Source of the DNA: Sphaerisporangium dianthi
GTDB lineage: Bacteria; Actinomycetota; Actinomycetes; Streptosporangiales; Streptosporangiaceae
Assembly: GCF_042654065.1 (NCBI RefSeq)
Contig: NZ_JBHSFP010000004.1
Coordinates: forward strand, 248,001-312,000
Direction of reading: 5' to 3'
Length of the DNA stretch: 64,000 nucleotides
The notes under the pieces were generated by a model. The model had not been told where the DNA came from. It saw only the letters and a program-made list of their open reading frames with translations, and did not search any database. Numbering within the stretch: position 1 is the stretch's first letter; each line of letters begins with the position of its first letter. Positions 16,391 to 24,553 of the stretch are shown one piece after another. The position numbers and the translations under genes were made by a program.

Positions 16391-17512
16391 ATGCGGTTCG
16401 TGTTACTCGGCGGAGGGGTGTTCGCGCTCTCGCTGCTCGTGGTGCAGGGGCAGGCCGGCGTGCCGTCGGACCTGCCGCTCCCGGTTCTGGTCGTGCTCTC
16501 CGCGGCCACGGGCGTGGCCACCTGGTGGGTGCCGCGGTCCTGGTGGCCGCTGGCCGCGGTGGGCGCCGTCGGCTACGCGTGGCTTGTCATGTGGCCGCCG
16601 CTGGTGATCTCCTCCTACTACGCGGGACTGACCCTGAGCCGGAGTCGCGGCATCGTCGCCTACCTCGGTGGCTGCCTGATCGTGTGCGGGATCTCCGCCG
16701 TCGTGGGCGCGTGCCAGGACGGCCTGCGTGAGGTGATGACCACCAACCCGGGCAACGCCCTGGTGATGGCGCTGGCGATGATCGGGCTGCCGGTGGCGGT
16801 GGGCCTTTACGTACGTGCCAAGCGCGAGGTGCTGGCGGCGGCGAGGGAGCGGGCCGAGCGGCTGGAACGCGAGCAGGTCTTGCGGGCCGAGCAGGCCAGG
16901 GCACAGGAGCGGGCCAGGATCGCCAGGGAGATGCACGACGTGGTCGCGCACCGGGTCTCGCTGATCGTGCTGCACGCCGGGGCGCTGGAGGTGCGAACGG
17001 ACGACGACGAGGCGGTCCGAGTAGCCGCGCTGATCGGTGGGATCGGGCGGGAGGCGCTGGCCAACCTGCGCGACGTGCTCGGCGTGCTGCGCTCTCCGCG
17101 TTCGCCCGACCGGGAGGGCGCGCTGCGGCCGCCGCCCACGCTGACCGACCTCGACCGGCTGCTCGACCAGTCCCGCTCCCTGGGCATCACGGTGACCAGG
17201 CACGACGAGGGCGAGGTACGTCCGGTGGAGACGACGGTGGAGCGGACCGCGTACCGGGTGGTGCAGGAGGCGCTCACGAACGTGCACAAGCACGCCGGGG
17301 ACGCGGGGACGGACGTGCGCATCCGCTACGGTCCTGACGTGCTGGAGGTGGAGGTGCGCAACGACGCGCCGGGCGCGCCGCGCGAGGAACTGCCGGGCGC
17401 GGGCTGGGGCCTGGTGGGCCTGCGGGAGCGGGTCGAACTGCTCGGCGGCACGCTGCGCACGAGCGCCGAGGACGGCGGCGGCTTCCTGGTGCGCGCGCGG
17501 ATCCCGGCATGA
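16391..17512 (+). CDS. NarL-type sensor histidine kinase
   Basis: A 373-residue kinase with four to five N-terminal membrane helices (to about 142), a coiled-coil linker (about 143-175), His182 in AREMHDVVAHRVSL (HisKA_3) and a HATPase domain (RVVQEALTNVHKHA; GAGWGLVGLRERVELLGG). GTG 16385 is an equally possible start. No Shine-Dalgarno is visible for either, suggesting a leaderless message. It is paired with the response regulator 37 bases downstream. Confidence 0.9.
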   Translation: MRFVLLGGGVFALSLLVVQGQAGVPSDLPLPVLVVLSAATGVATWWVPRSWWPLAAVGAVGYAWLVMWPPLVISSYYAGLTLSRSRGIVAYLGGCLIVCGISAVVGACQDGLREVMTTNPGNALVMALAMIGLPVAVGLYVRAKREVLAAARERAERLEREQVLRAEQARAQERARIAREMHDVVAHRVSLIVLHAGALEVRTDDDEAVRVAALIGGIGREALANLRDVLGVLRSPRSPDREGALRPPPTLTDLDRLLDQSRSLGITVTRHDEGEVRPVETTVERTAYRVVQEALTNVHKHAGDAGTDVRIRYGPDVLEVEVRNDAPGAPREELPGAGWGLVGLRERVELLGGTLRTSAEDGGGFLVRARIPA

Positions 17513-17549
17513 GCGCGCCGCCGCACGCGAGCGGGCCTGGGAGACCCGC

Positions 17550-18197
17550 GTGATCCGGGTGCTGCTTGTGGACGACGAGGAGCTGGTCCGCTCCGGCCTG
17601 CGGCTGATCCTGGAGGCCGCCGGCGACATCGTGATCGCCGGCGAGGCTCGCGACGGCGCCGAGGCCGTCTCGGCCGTGCGGCGACTGCGGCCCGAGGTCG
17701 TGCTGATGGACGTGCGCATGCCGGGCGTGGACGGCCTCACCGCCGCCGCCCGGCTTCTCGCCCGGCCGGACCCACCCAAGCTCGTCATGCTCACGACGTT
17801 CGACCTGGACGAGTACGTGCACGAGGCGCTGCGTCTGGGCGCGGTCGGCTTCCTGCTCAAGGACAGCCCGCCGCGAGAGCTGGCCGCCGCGGTCCGTACG
17901 GTGGCCGGCGGACACGCCATGCTCTCCCCGTCGGTCACCAAACGCCTGCTGGCCTCCTATGTGGACCGTACCCCCTCCCGCGCCGACGCCGCGCGCAGGC
18001 AGCTCGCCGGGCTCACCGGACGGGAGGAGGAGGTGATCAGAGCCGTGGCCCGCGGCCTGTCCAACGCCGATATCGGCCGCGAGCTGCGGCTGACGGAGGG
18101 CACGGTGAAGTCACACGTCAGCCGCCTGCTGGCCAAGCTGGGCCTGGCCAACCGGGTCCAGGCCGCCATCCTGGTCCACGACGCCGACCTGGGCTGA
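17550..18197 (+). CDS. NarL/FixJ-type response regulator
   Basis: A 215-residue regulator. The acidic pair is at residues 8-9 (LVDDEE), the phospho-acceptor is Asp54 (VLMDVRMPG), and the conserved Lys is in GFLLKDS. The LuxR HTH (about 148-205) has LTGREEEVIRAVARGLSN and LRLTEGTVKSHVSRLLAKL. The GTG start follows GGGAGACCCGC. It is encoded directly after its likely partner kinase. Targets are unknown. The divergent lipase is a plausible one by position only. Confidence 0.92.
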   Translation: MIRVLLVDDEELVRSGLRLILEAAGDIVIAGEARDGAEAVSAVRRLRPEVVLMDVRMPGVDGLTAAARLLARPDPPKLVMLTTFDLDEYVHEALRLGAVGFLLKDSPPRELAAAVRTVAGGHAMLSPSVTKRLLASYVDRTPSRADAARRQLAGLTGREEEVIRAVARGLSNADIGRELRLTEGTVKSHVSRLLAKLGLANRVQAAILVHDADLG

Positions 18198-18445
18198 CCG
18201 GCGATCTCCGCGTCGCACGATCCGTCCCAGCACCTCGGGAGACGCTCGGCAACGCGCTGACCCGGTGGCTAGGAGCACCCTTCGAACGCTCTCCAGCCTG
18301 AGCCCCCAAGGGTGTTGCCCCCGCGGGTGCGGGGACCGTGTACAGCAGCGGGTACAGCGACGCCGCCTTACGTGATCGCACGTCTCCTGTCGGCGTCGGC
18401 CGCTTGAGCAGCGCGGGGAGCTGTCTACGTCGTGACTGGCGCCCG

Positions 18446-18489
18446 TTTGCAAGCAGGATGTCAGGAGTTCGAATCTCCTAGGCTCCACC
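18446..18489 (+). repeat. attachment-site copy 3 (tRNA-Ala 3' end, exact)
   Basis: All 44 bases match tRNA-Ala positions 5740-5783. Right of it, the bases AGCCGAAAC are shared with copy 4, and a terminator-like hairpin follows, as behind the true tRNA. The 460-bp gap around it (18198-18657) holds no other recognisable feature. Confidence 0.9.
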
Positions 18490-18495
18490 AGCCGA

Positions 18496-18528
18496 AACGC
18501 CGCTTCCCGCACCAGGGAAAGCGGCGTT
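18496..18528 (+). terminator. hairpin following attachment copy 3
   Basis: Arms AACGCCGCTT and AAGCGGCGTT, extended by CCC/GGG, form a stem starting seven bases after the repeat. The layout matches a tRNA terminator. Confidence 0.7.
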
Positions 18529-18657
18529 CGTGCCTTCCGTCCGCGACGAATCCCGAAGGTGATCCGTCAGCGCCAGAACGATGGCCGCCGGGATGAGGCA
18601 AGATCTCATGTGACGCCCGCCCCCAAGCGTGCCCTCGGACGGGCCATCGGAGACAGG

Positions 18658-19239
18658 TCAACCGATGATGCCGCTCATGAGCGGCGCTTTCACGATCTCC
18701 GGGGGCAGCACCACGCCGGTCAACCGGGCCGCGAGGAGAAGCGCTCCGGAGACCGACGACGGCGCCTTTGCGCCGGTTCCGGCTACGTCATCGGGATCAA
18801 GTCCCGCCTCCCGCATCAGGTCGTTGAGCCGATCAGGATCACTCCCATGCCGCCATTCTGGAATCTTGGGGTTGAAGTACGTGACCAGTTCCCCGTCCAC
18901 CGCGTAGACGAAGTCATCGGATGCATAATCATGCCGTAGCACAGCCACGGTCACGGTCCCCGCCGACAGCGCCTGTGCCTTGTCGGCTTCGGTGCACGTC
19001 CACCCGCTCTCCTCGATGAGAACCGTCCAGTCGCCCACCCGCCCCGCGAGCACCGTCTCAGGAAAGAGGTCCTCATCTATCAACTCGTCGTAGGTGAGCG
19101 GCCGGATGCTCTCCTGGTCGGCCCCCAGCCGGCGAAGCGCCTCCACTTCGCTGACTTCATGCACGAAGGTCAGGCACCACAGATCGCCCAGCCCACCCTC
19201 TTCGGCCAGCCAGGCGACATCGTCGTAGGTAAAAGCCAT
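18658..19239 (-). CDS. DUF6461 family protein
   Basis: A 193-residue soluble acidic protein matching the DUF6461 pattern. It opens MAFTYDDVAWLAEEGGLGDLW with CLTFVHEVS, then EALRRLGAD, VGDWTVLIEESGW, FVYAVDGELVTYFNP and WRHGSDPDRLNDLMREAGL. ATG 19239 has GAGGTG six bases upstream, better than the longer start at 19272. The family has no known activity and is common in actinobacterial accessory DNA. It is the only gene between attachment copies 3 and 4. Confidence 0.8.
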   Translation of the reverse strand: MAFTYDDVAWLAEEGGLGDLWCLTFVHEVSEVEALRRLGADQESIRPLTYDELIDEDLFPETVLAGRVGDWTVLIEESGWTCTEADKAQALSAGTVTVAVLRHDYASDDFVYAVDGELVTYFNPKIPEWRHGSDPDRLNDLMREAGLDPDDVAGTGAKAPSSVSGALLLAARLTGVVLPPEIVKAPLMSGIIG

Positions 19240-19369
19240 CCGCGGCACCTCACCCATAGATCGTCGTGCCATCAGCGTGCCATTAAGGGCGGTGAACAGG
19301 GGGAGTCACGGGGACTCAGAGGAGGCTTGCCGCCGAGGGCAGGCACGTTTCCCGAGGTGATCAGCCCGA

Positions 19370-19413
19370 TTCGCAAGCAGGATGTCAGGAGTTCGAATCT
19401 TCTGGGCTCCACC
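19370..19413 (+). repeat. attachment-site copy 4 (tRNA-Ala 3' end, decayed)
   Basis: A direct repeat with 41 of 44 bases matching 5740-5783. The changes break tRNA pairing (CTCCTAGG becomes CTTCTGGG), consistent with an old, non-functional copy. An integrase relic lies immediately to its right and its frame runs back through the repeat. Confidence 0.85.
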
Positions 19414-19414
19414 A

Positions 19415-19788
19415 GCCGAAACACTCAACGCGTGATCTCGAAAACCGGGTTCGAGCGGCTGTCTGGGTGACCAAGCCTCTTGCCTGCTCCCGAACAGGCC
19501 GTCCATCGCCGTCGCGCCCTCCTGCACGACGGGCCGGATCTGGAGACGGTGGACCGTCTCGGTGACCACGGTGTTGGCGTGGCCGACCAGTCGTGAGATG
19601 TGCTCGATGGGGACACCCGAGTCCGAGAACGGTGACGCGAAGCTGTGGCGCATCTCCCCAGGCGTCCACTCCGCGTCGACCAGCTCGGCGCCTTTGAGGA
19701 TCTTCCGGAAGTCCCATCGGACGTTGCCGGCGCTCAGCGCGGTCCCGTTCTTCGTGCGGAACACCAGCCTCTCGGTTCCGCAGGATCA
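19415..19788 (-). pseudogene. second tyrosine-recombinase relic (catalytic Tyr replaced by His)
   Basis: The C-terminal end of an integrase unlike the one at 5857. It contains VFRTKNGTALSAGNVRWDFR, GEMRHSFASPFSDSG (the HxxR-type Arg region), EHISRLVGHAN (His) and VTETVHRLQIRPV, where related integrases read VYRxQIRPV. The Tyr codon is CAC (His). The frame is blocked upstream by TGA near 19790 and downstream reads through attachment copy 4, so the protein is both truncated and catalytically dead. It indicates at least two different integrases used this tRNA. Confidence 0.72.
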
Positions 19789-19985
19789 GCGATGTTCCGT
19801 ACCTTCCCCATTAGACCTTGCCGAGCCGCTGAGACTGCCCAACCTTGGTGTCGCGGGGAACCTTGGAGCGGCTCACCGAGCTGCCGGCAGATGAGCGGTG
19901 ATGCTGGACCCGAGCCGGCCAACGCGGGGTCCGGACTATACGCGGAACGCTATCCCCGGCAGGAAGACTGTTGCCGGTTCGCTGC

Positions 19986-20888
19986 CTAGGCGGCCGAGGT
20001 GAAGAAACGCCTGAGTTCGGCTGCCACGACCTCCGGACGGGCGGCGGGGTTTTGCTTGCTGACATCTCCCGATGCGCCGTGATCGAGCCCGGGGAACTCG
20101 ATCCGTTCGACGTTGGGAATGGTCTTCTCCAGTCCGGACAGTGCGGGCTTGAGGAAGGGCAGTCCCTTGCTTCCGCCGAGCAGGAGTATTTCGGCCTGTA
20201 TGTCGGCGAAACTGTCCAGGGTGTCGGCCATCTCGGCCAGGAGCACGCCCTCGTAGTGCAGGGTTGGGGCGAGTGTGCGCATGGTCGCGTCGCCTGGCTT
20301 GGCGTTCTTGTCCTCGCTCTTCGTCAGCAGACCGGTCAGCCAGGTCAACAGCCCTCGTGGCATGATGTTCATGATCGGCGGCCCAAGCCGGAGGCCGAGC
20401 ATGCTGGTCACCAGCGCGGCCGCCATCTTGCCTTCGGCCATTTCCCGGTCGAAGCGGTCGATCCACCCGGTCAGCTGCGGGATGTCCTCCAGAAGCAGTG
20501 CCGGTTCGTAGACGGCGGCCTTGTGAATCGCCGGCAGCACGCGTGCCGCCTGGAGCACGGCGACGCCGCCTGCGCTGACGCCGAAGACGTAGTGGGCGCC
20601 GGTTTCACGGAGAACCGCGTCGAGGTCTTCCACTTCCTTCCGCACGCTGTAGCCGTCTCCGTATGGTCCGCTCTGGCCCCGGCCGCGACGGTCGGGAAGG
20701 TGGACGGTGAACGCGTCGGCCAACTCTTCGGCCATGGTCATGTGGCTCCTGGCCGTCTCCATGGAGCCGTGCAACAGCACGATGCCCGGGCCGTTTCCGA
20801 TGGTGTTGTAAGCGATCTGGGTGCCGTCGTCGGAGGTGACGAAGCCGGTGCTGAGTTCCGCCGCCTGGGGTCGTTCATGCATGGTCAT
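19986..20888 (-). CDS. alpha/beta hydrolase
   Basis: A 300-residue alpha/beta hydrolase with oxyanion motif LLHGSM (residues 39-44), the RGRGQSG strand-4 motif, nucleophile Ser105 in GVSAGG and a terminal His in FPGLDHGASG. There is no signal peptide. ATG 20888 follows AAAGGA at seven bases. A longer in-frame start at 20924 has no such site. It is divergently paired with a PadR regulator across 95 bp containing a perfect 8-bp inverted repeat, so it is probably the regulated target. Substrate unknown. Confidence 0.87.
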   Translation of the reverse strand: MTMHERPQAAELSTGFVTSDDGTQIAYNTIGNGPGIVLLHGSMETARSHMTMAEELADAFTVHLPDRRGRGQSGPYGDGYSVRKEVEDLDAVLRETGAHYVFGVSAGGVAVLQAARVLPAIHKAAVYEPALLLEDIPQLTGWIDRFDREMAEGKMAAALVTSMLGLRLGPPIMNIMPRGLLTWLTGLLTKSEDKNAKPGDATMRTLAPTLHYEGVLLAEMADTLDSFADIQAEILLLGGSKGLPFLKPALSGLEKTIPNVERIEFPGLDHGASGDVSKQNPAARPEVVAAELRRFFTSAA

Positions 20889-20939
20889 CGCAGAGTCCTT
20901 TGGAGCGCTGTTGGCCGATGGCAAAATAGTGTCAGTGCC

Positions 20940-20960
20940 ACTAGTTGCTTGTCAACTAGT
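20940..20960. promoter_or_regulatory. candidate PadR operator
   Basis: A perfect inverted repeat, ACTAGTTG - 5 nt - CAACTAGT, is centred in the 95-bp divergent region between the alpha/beta hydrolase and the padR-like gene. Size and position are typical for a dimeric PadR site controlling both promoters. Confidence 0.65.
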
Positions 20961-20983
20961 TTCACCGTCGATAACATTGGGGA

Positions 20984-21589
20984 ATGACCACTCCTCGTAC
21001 CGGCTCACCGCTCGCCCTGACCGTCCTGGCGCTGTTGCAGCACAGACCGTTGCACCCCTACGGCATCCAGCGGCTGATCAGGCAGTGGGGCAAGGACAAG
21101 GTGGTCAACGTGGGCCAGCGAACGAGCCTCTACCGGACGATCGACCGTCTCACCGCAGCCGGCCTGATCGAGGTGCGAGAGACCGAGCGCGACCAGGCAT
21201 ACCCGGAGAGGACGGTGTATGAGATCACCGATACGGGACGCGCCGTGGCCCGCGAGTGGTTGCTGGACATGCTGGGTACGCCCAAGCAGGAGTTCCCCGA
21301 GTTCCCGGCGGCGCTGTCCCACCTGCTGATGCTCGCCCCTGAAGAGATACGCGAAGCCCTTGAGCGGCGCGGCAGAACGCTCAGTGAAGCACTGGCCACA
21401 CTGGACGCCGACATAAGCGCCGAAACCGGACGCGGCCTCCCCCGCATCACCATGCTCGAAGCCGAATATCTGCGTGCCGTCACGGCGGCTGAGTTGCAGT
21501 GGCTTCACTCGGTGATCGACGATCTGCGCAGCGGCAACCTGGCCTGGTCGGTCACTGACCTCCTGGCCTTTGCCGAAGCCCCGGAGTGA
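20984..21589 (+). CDS. PadR-family transcriptional regulator
   Basis: A 201-residue regulator. The N-terminal winged helix (about 8-85) includes LALTVLALLQHRPLHPYGIQ, SLYRTIDRLTAAGLIEV and the wing VYEITDTGRAVAREWL. The C-terminal helical dimerisation domain (about 105-195) is typical of the Vir_act_alpha_C type. It probably autoregulates and controls the divergent hydrolase through the 20940-20960 palindrome. The ligand is unknown. Confidence 0.88.
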   Translation: MTTPRTGSPLALTVLALLQHRPLHPYGIQRLIRQWGKDKVVNVGQRTSLYRTIDRLTAAGLIEVRETERDQAYPERTVYEITDTGRAVAREWLLDMLGTPKQEFPEFPAALSHLLMLAPEEIREALERRGRTLSEALATLDADISAETGRGLPRITMLEAEYLRAVTAAELQWLHSVIDDLRSGNLAWSVTDLLAFAEAPE

Positions 21590-22200
21590 AATCCATGGAC
21601 CCGCGCTTCCCAGCCGCGCGATCTGGTCCAGGTCCTGGATGACCCAGCCGGATCCAGCGAGAGCCTGGTCGATCTTCGTACGGGTCTGAGCATCGGTCAG
21701 CGGCGATCAAGACCCCTGACCCACCGGTGAGGGCACGATCTGACCATAGGACTCGAAGGTCCAGGAGGTGATGGTGCTCACTCGCCGGCGGCTACCAGGC
21801 ATCGAGTCTGCCCGATCAGGCCGACCGCGCCCTCGTGGACCTGCCGTCCTTGCAGCGTGGAACCTGGCCGCGGCACGCCCGCCGCTTCCCGCCACCGACT
21901 GGTGGCTCGCCGTCGACGGGGACCGGGTCCGCGCAGCGGTGGCCGCGTCTGGGCGAGATGTCACGCTGATCGACCCGCTCGGCTCGCAGGCTCCGCCGCC
22001 TGGCCCGCTGCCCGAAGCGCTCGGCCTGGCGGCGCTACCCGTCGGCTGCCGGCCGCCGTTCAGTGGGGCCACCACCTCACTTCCACAGTACGAACCATCA
22101 CTCATTCCGCGGAATATCTGTTGCCGAAGATGCAGAAGTAGGTGCGGCGCGCGGTTAGGTTTCATGGCGTAGCCGATGGAATTCGGGCCCTCGCTTCCCT
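21590..22200. other. region of gene debris
   Basis: No intact gene is convincing. On the minus strand 21596-21714 reads LTDAQTRTKIDQALAGSGW followed by VIQDLDQI. This resembles the N-terminus of type I restriction HsdR subunits, without a start and quickly losing similarity. A plus-strand frame 21768-22172 (134 codons, containing DWWLAVDGDRVRAAVAASG) has no recognised family. Both are better treated as relics. Confidence 0.3.
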
Positions 22201-22214
22201 TGACCGTGCGCTCC

Positions 22215-22396
22215 GTGGTACTGTTGTTTCAGTTGCAGTTGTGGTTCCCAAAGACTTCAAGTGCCCTCACCGGCGTTCTCTGCCGGCGGTGGCACTTTTG
22301 TATTGCCGGTGCTTTTCCGGACGGGGCAATCATCGCGGCGACGCGAGGCTCGCACAGGGCGAGCTTTATGGGCACTACCCCCTAAGGAGATGCAAA
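22215..22396 (+). promoter_or_regulatory. long cold-shock leader with internal hairpin
   Basis: The region ahead of the csp gene holds repeats (TGTTTCAGTTGCAGTTGTGGTT) and a hairpin at 22259-22299: AAGTGCC and CACCGGC pair with GCCGGCGG and GGCACTT, followed by TTTTG. This could be an attenuator or thermosensor typical of long csp 5' leaders. The Shine-Dalgarno AAGGAGA ends six bases before ATG 22397. Confidence 0.5.
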
Positions 22397-22600
22397 ATGG
22401 CTACAGGCACAGTGAAGTGGTTCAACTCAGAAAAGGGCTTCGGCTTCATCGAGCAGGATGGCGGCGGCGCTGACGTCTTCGCCCACTACTCGAACATCGC
22501 CGCCCAGGGCTATCGTGAGCTCCAGGAAGGCCAGAAGGTGAGCTTCGACGTCACCCAGGGCCAGAAGGGGCCGCAGGCGGAGAACATCGTTCCCGCCTGA
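22397..22600 (+). CDS. cold-shock protein (CspA family)
   Basis: A 67-residue single cold-shock domain. RNP-1 is GFGFIEQ in MATGTVKWFNSEKGFGFIEQ, RNP-2 is DVFAHYS, and the end ENIVPA is typical. It acts as an RNA chaperone/antiterminator in the cytoplasm. AAGGAGA lies upstream of the ATG. A strong terminator follows and a DEAD-box helicase gene lies next on the same strand, a pairing that fits cold-induced RNA unwinding. Confidence 0.95.
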   Translation: MATGTVKWFNSEKGFGFIEQDGGGADVFAHYSNIAAQGYRELQEGQKVSFDVTQGQKGPQAENIVPA

Positions 22601-22615
22601 CGCTGAGCACTCGCA

Positions 22616-22649
22616 GATGGGGCCCGCGCCTTAGGGTGCGGGCCCCATC
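22616..22649 (+). terminator. csp terminator
   Basis: A perfect 12-bp stem, GATGGGGCCCGC (22616-22627) with GCGGGCCCCATC (22638-22649), stands 15 bases after the csp stop. It separates csp from the helicase unit. Confidence 0.8.
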
Positions 22650-22956
22650 GCGTTGCTCCGTGGTATTCGATGTGCCGTGACCGTCTCACGAACGGCGAGC
22701 ACGGCATGTCCGCTCCTCCGCCGCGCGGCGGATGGACCATCAATGGCTCGGTCCGGACTCAGATCCGCTCCAGCCCCTCTGACCCGGCATCTCAGCCGCC
22801 ATTCTAATCGGCGATTGCCGACCATTCCGACGCACTGGACCAGGCTGTTTTCCGCCCGGCTCGATTCGTCTTTTCTCCGGCTCGTGCTCGCTATTCTTTG
22901 TGCCGCTCATCGCGCCGAGAATCACTTGATACGTGCCGCATCGAGGAAGGTTCCGT
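22650..22956 (+). promoter_or_regulatory. leader region of the DEAD-box helicase gene
   Basis: About 300 bp without a gene, less GC-rich than the surroundings. It carries the inverted pair AATCGGCGATTGCCGACC near 22806-22823. It most likely holds the promoter and a long 5' leader of the helicase. No specific -35/-10 pair was identified. Confidence 0.4.
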
Positions 22957-24390
22957 ATGAACCGTGCAACTCGTACGCACGACCGCTACTCCCCCGCCCG
23001 TGCGGGCGGCTCTGCCAATCTCGGCAGGGGTGGCCGAGCCGGCTCGCCGGCTCCGCGCCGTTCGGGCGCCCCCAGCCGTTCCGGTGGCTACGGGCGGCGA
23101 CCCGCCGCGCTTCAGGGGGAGTTCGCACTGCCGGTCACCGTTACCCCGGCCCTGCCCGCAGCCGCGACATTCGCTGAACTGAACATGCCGCTCGCGCTGC
23201 TGAAGGTGCTCACCAGTCTGGGAATGCATGAACCGTTCCCGATCCAGGCGGCGACGCTGCCGAACTCCCTGGCCGGCCGGGACGTCCTGGGGAGGGGGCG
23301 CACGGGATCAGGCAAGACTCTCGCCTTCGGCCTGGCTTTGCTCGTCCGCATCTCCGGACAGCGTGCCGAGCCGCGGCAGCCGCTGGCCCTGATCCTCGTC
23401 CCCACTCGGGAATTGGCCCAACAGGTCACCGACGCACTCACTCCGTACGCCCGGTCACTGAAGTTGCGGCTGGCCACGGTCGTCGGCGGCATGTCGATCG
23501 GCCGGCAGGCGAACGCGCTGCGCGGCGGTGCCGAGGTCGTCGTTGCGACCCCCGGACGGCTGAGGGATCTCATCGAGCGCGGTGACTGCCGCCTGGACCG
23601 GGTCGGAATCACCGTGCTGGACGAGGCCGACCAGATGGCCGACATGGGGTTCATGCCTCAGGTCACCGCCCTGCTCGACCAAGTGCGCCCGGAGGGCCAG
23701 CGAATGCTGTTCTCCGCCACTCTGGACCGCAACGTCGACCTGCTGGTCCGCCGCTATCTGACCGACCCGGTGGTCCATTCGGTCGACCCCTCGGCGGGCG
23801 CGGTCACCACGATGGAGCACCACGTGCTGCACGTCGAGGGCGCCGACAAGCAGGCGACCACTGTGGAGATCGCTGCTCGCGACGGCCGGGTGATCATGTT
23901 TCTGGACACCAAGCACGCCGTGGATCGACTCACCGAACACCTACTGAACAGCGGCGTACGCGCCGCGGCGCTGCACGGGGGCAAGTCCCAGCCCCAGCGC
24001 ACCCGCACTCTCGCCGAGTTCAAGACCGGTCACGTCACGGTGCTGGTGGCGACCAACGTCGCGGCCCGCGGCATCCACGTCGACAACCTCGACCTCGTCG
24101 TCAACGTCGACCCGCCGAGCGACCACAAGGACTACCTGCACCGCGGCGGCCGCACCGCCCGCGCCGGCGAGTCCGGCAGCGTCGTCACCCTGGTCCTGCC
24201 GAACCAACGCCGCGACGTGAGCCGCCTGATGGCCGACGCCGGTATCGCCCCACAGACCAGCCAGGTCCGCTCCGGCGAGGCCGAACTGCGACGTATCACG
24301 GGCGCCCAGGCTCCCTCAGGAATCCCCGTGGCCATCACCGCACCGGTGGTGAAGCGCCGAGCGGGGCGGAGCGGCCGACGATCCTGGTAG
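22957..24390 (+). CDS. DEAD-box ATP-dependent RNA helicase
   Basis: A 477-residue RhlE/DeaD-type helicase. Residues 1-55 are a basic Gly/Arg/Ser-rich RNA-binding extension. The Q motif lies near 92-97 (FPIQAAT). Walker A is GRTGSGKT (114-121), then PTRELAQQ, TPGRLRDL, DEAD in VLDEADQMA, SAT in LFSATLD, and C-terminal motifs VATNVAARGIHV and HRGGRTARAG. The ATG has AGGAAGG six bases upstream. It probably unwinds structured mRNA, and csp upstream supports a cold-response role. Confidence 0.93.
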   Translation: MNRATRTHDRYSPARAGGSANLGRGGRAGSPAPRRSGAPSRSGGYGRRPAALQGEFALPVTVTPALPAAATFAELNMPLALLKVLTSLGMHEPFPIQAATLPNSLAGRDVLGRGRTGSGKTLAFGLALLVRISGQRAEPRQPLALILVPTRELAQQVTDALTPYARSLKLRLATVVGGMSIGRQANALRGGAEVVVATPGRLRDLIERGDCRLDRVGITVLDEADQMADMGFMPQVTALLDQVRPEGQRMLFSATLDRNVDLLVRRYLTDPVVHSVDPSAGAVTTMEHHVLHVEGADKQATTVEIAARDGRVIMFLDTKHAVDRLTEHLLNSGVRAAALHGGKSQPQRTRTLAEFKTGHVTVLVATNVAARGIHVDNLDLVVNVDPPSDHKDYLHRGGRTARAGESGSVVTLVLPNQRRDVSRLMADAGIAPQTSQVRSGEAELRRITGAQAPSGIPVAITAPVVKRRAGRSGRRSW

Positions 24391-24553
24391 CAGTGGCGAC
24401 CGCCCGGCGGATCAGGACGTCGGAGACCAACCCAGACCGCGCCGAAGAAGTTGACGCGAACTGGGCGAGGAAGCCCGATTTTGGTGCGTTTGACCACACG
24501 GGCGCAAGGACGCGGGCGCGTTCGTGACGACGGGCGGCCCCAAGAAGCCCAGG

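Noticed and set aside
18111..18661. Open frames on the minus strand spelling RRFELLTSCLQTG and WWSLGDSNS
   Set aside because: These peptides come from reverse-strand translation of the tRNA-Ala 3' copy and are a known annotation artefact beside such repeats.
21768..22172. 134-codon plus-strand open frame
   Set aside because: It has no recognised motif or good ribosome binding site and overlaps an equally long minus-strand frame. It is kept only as possible debris.
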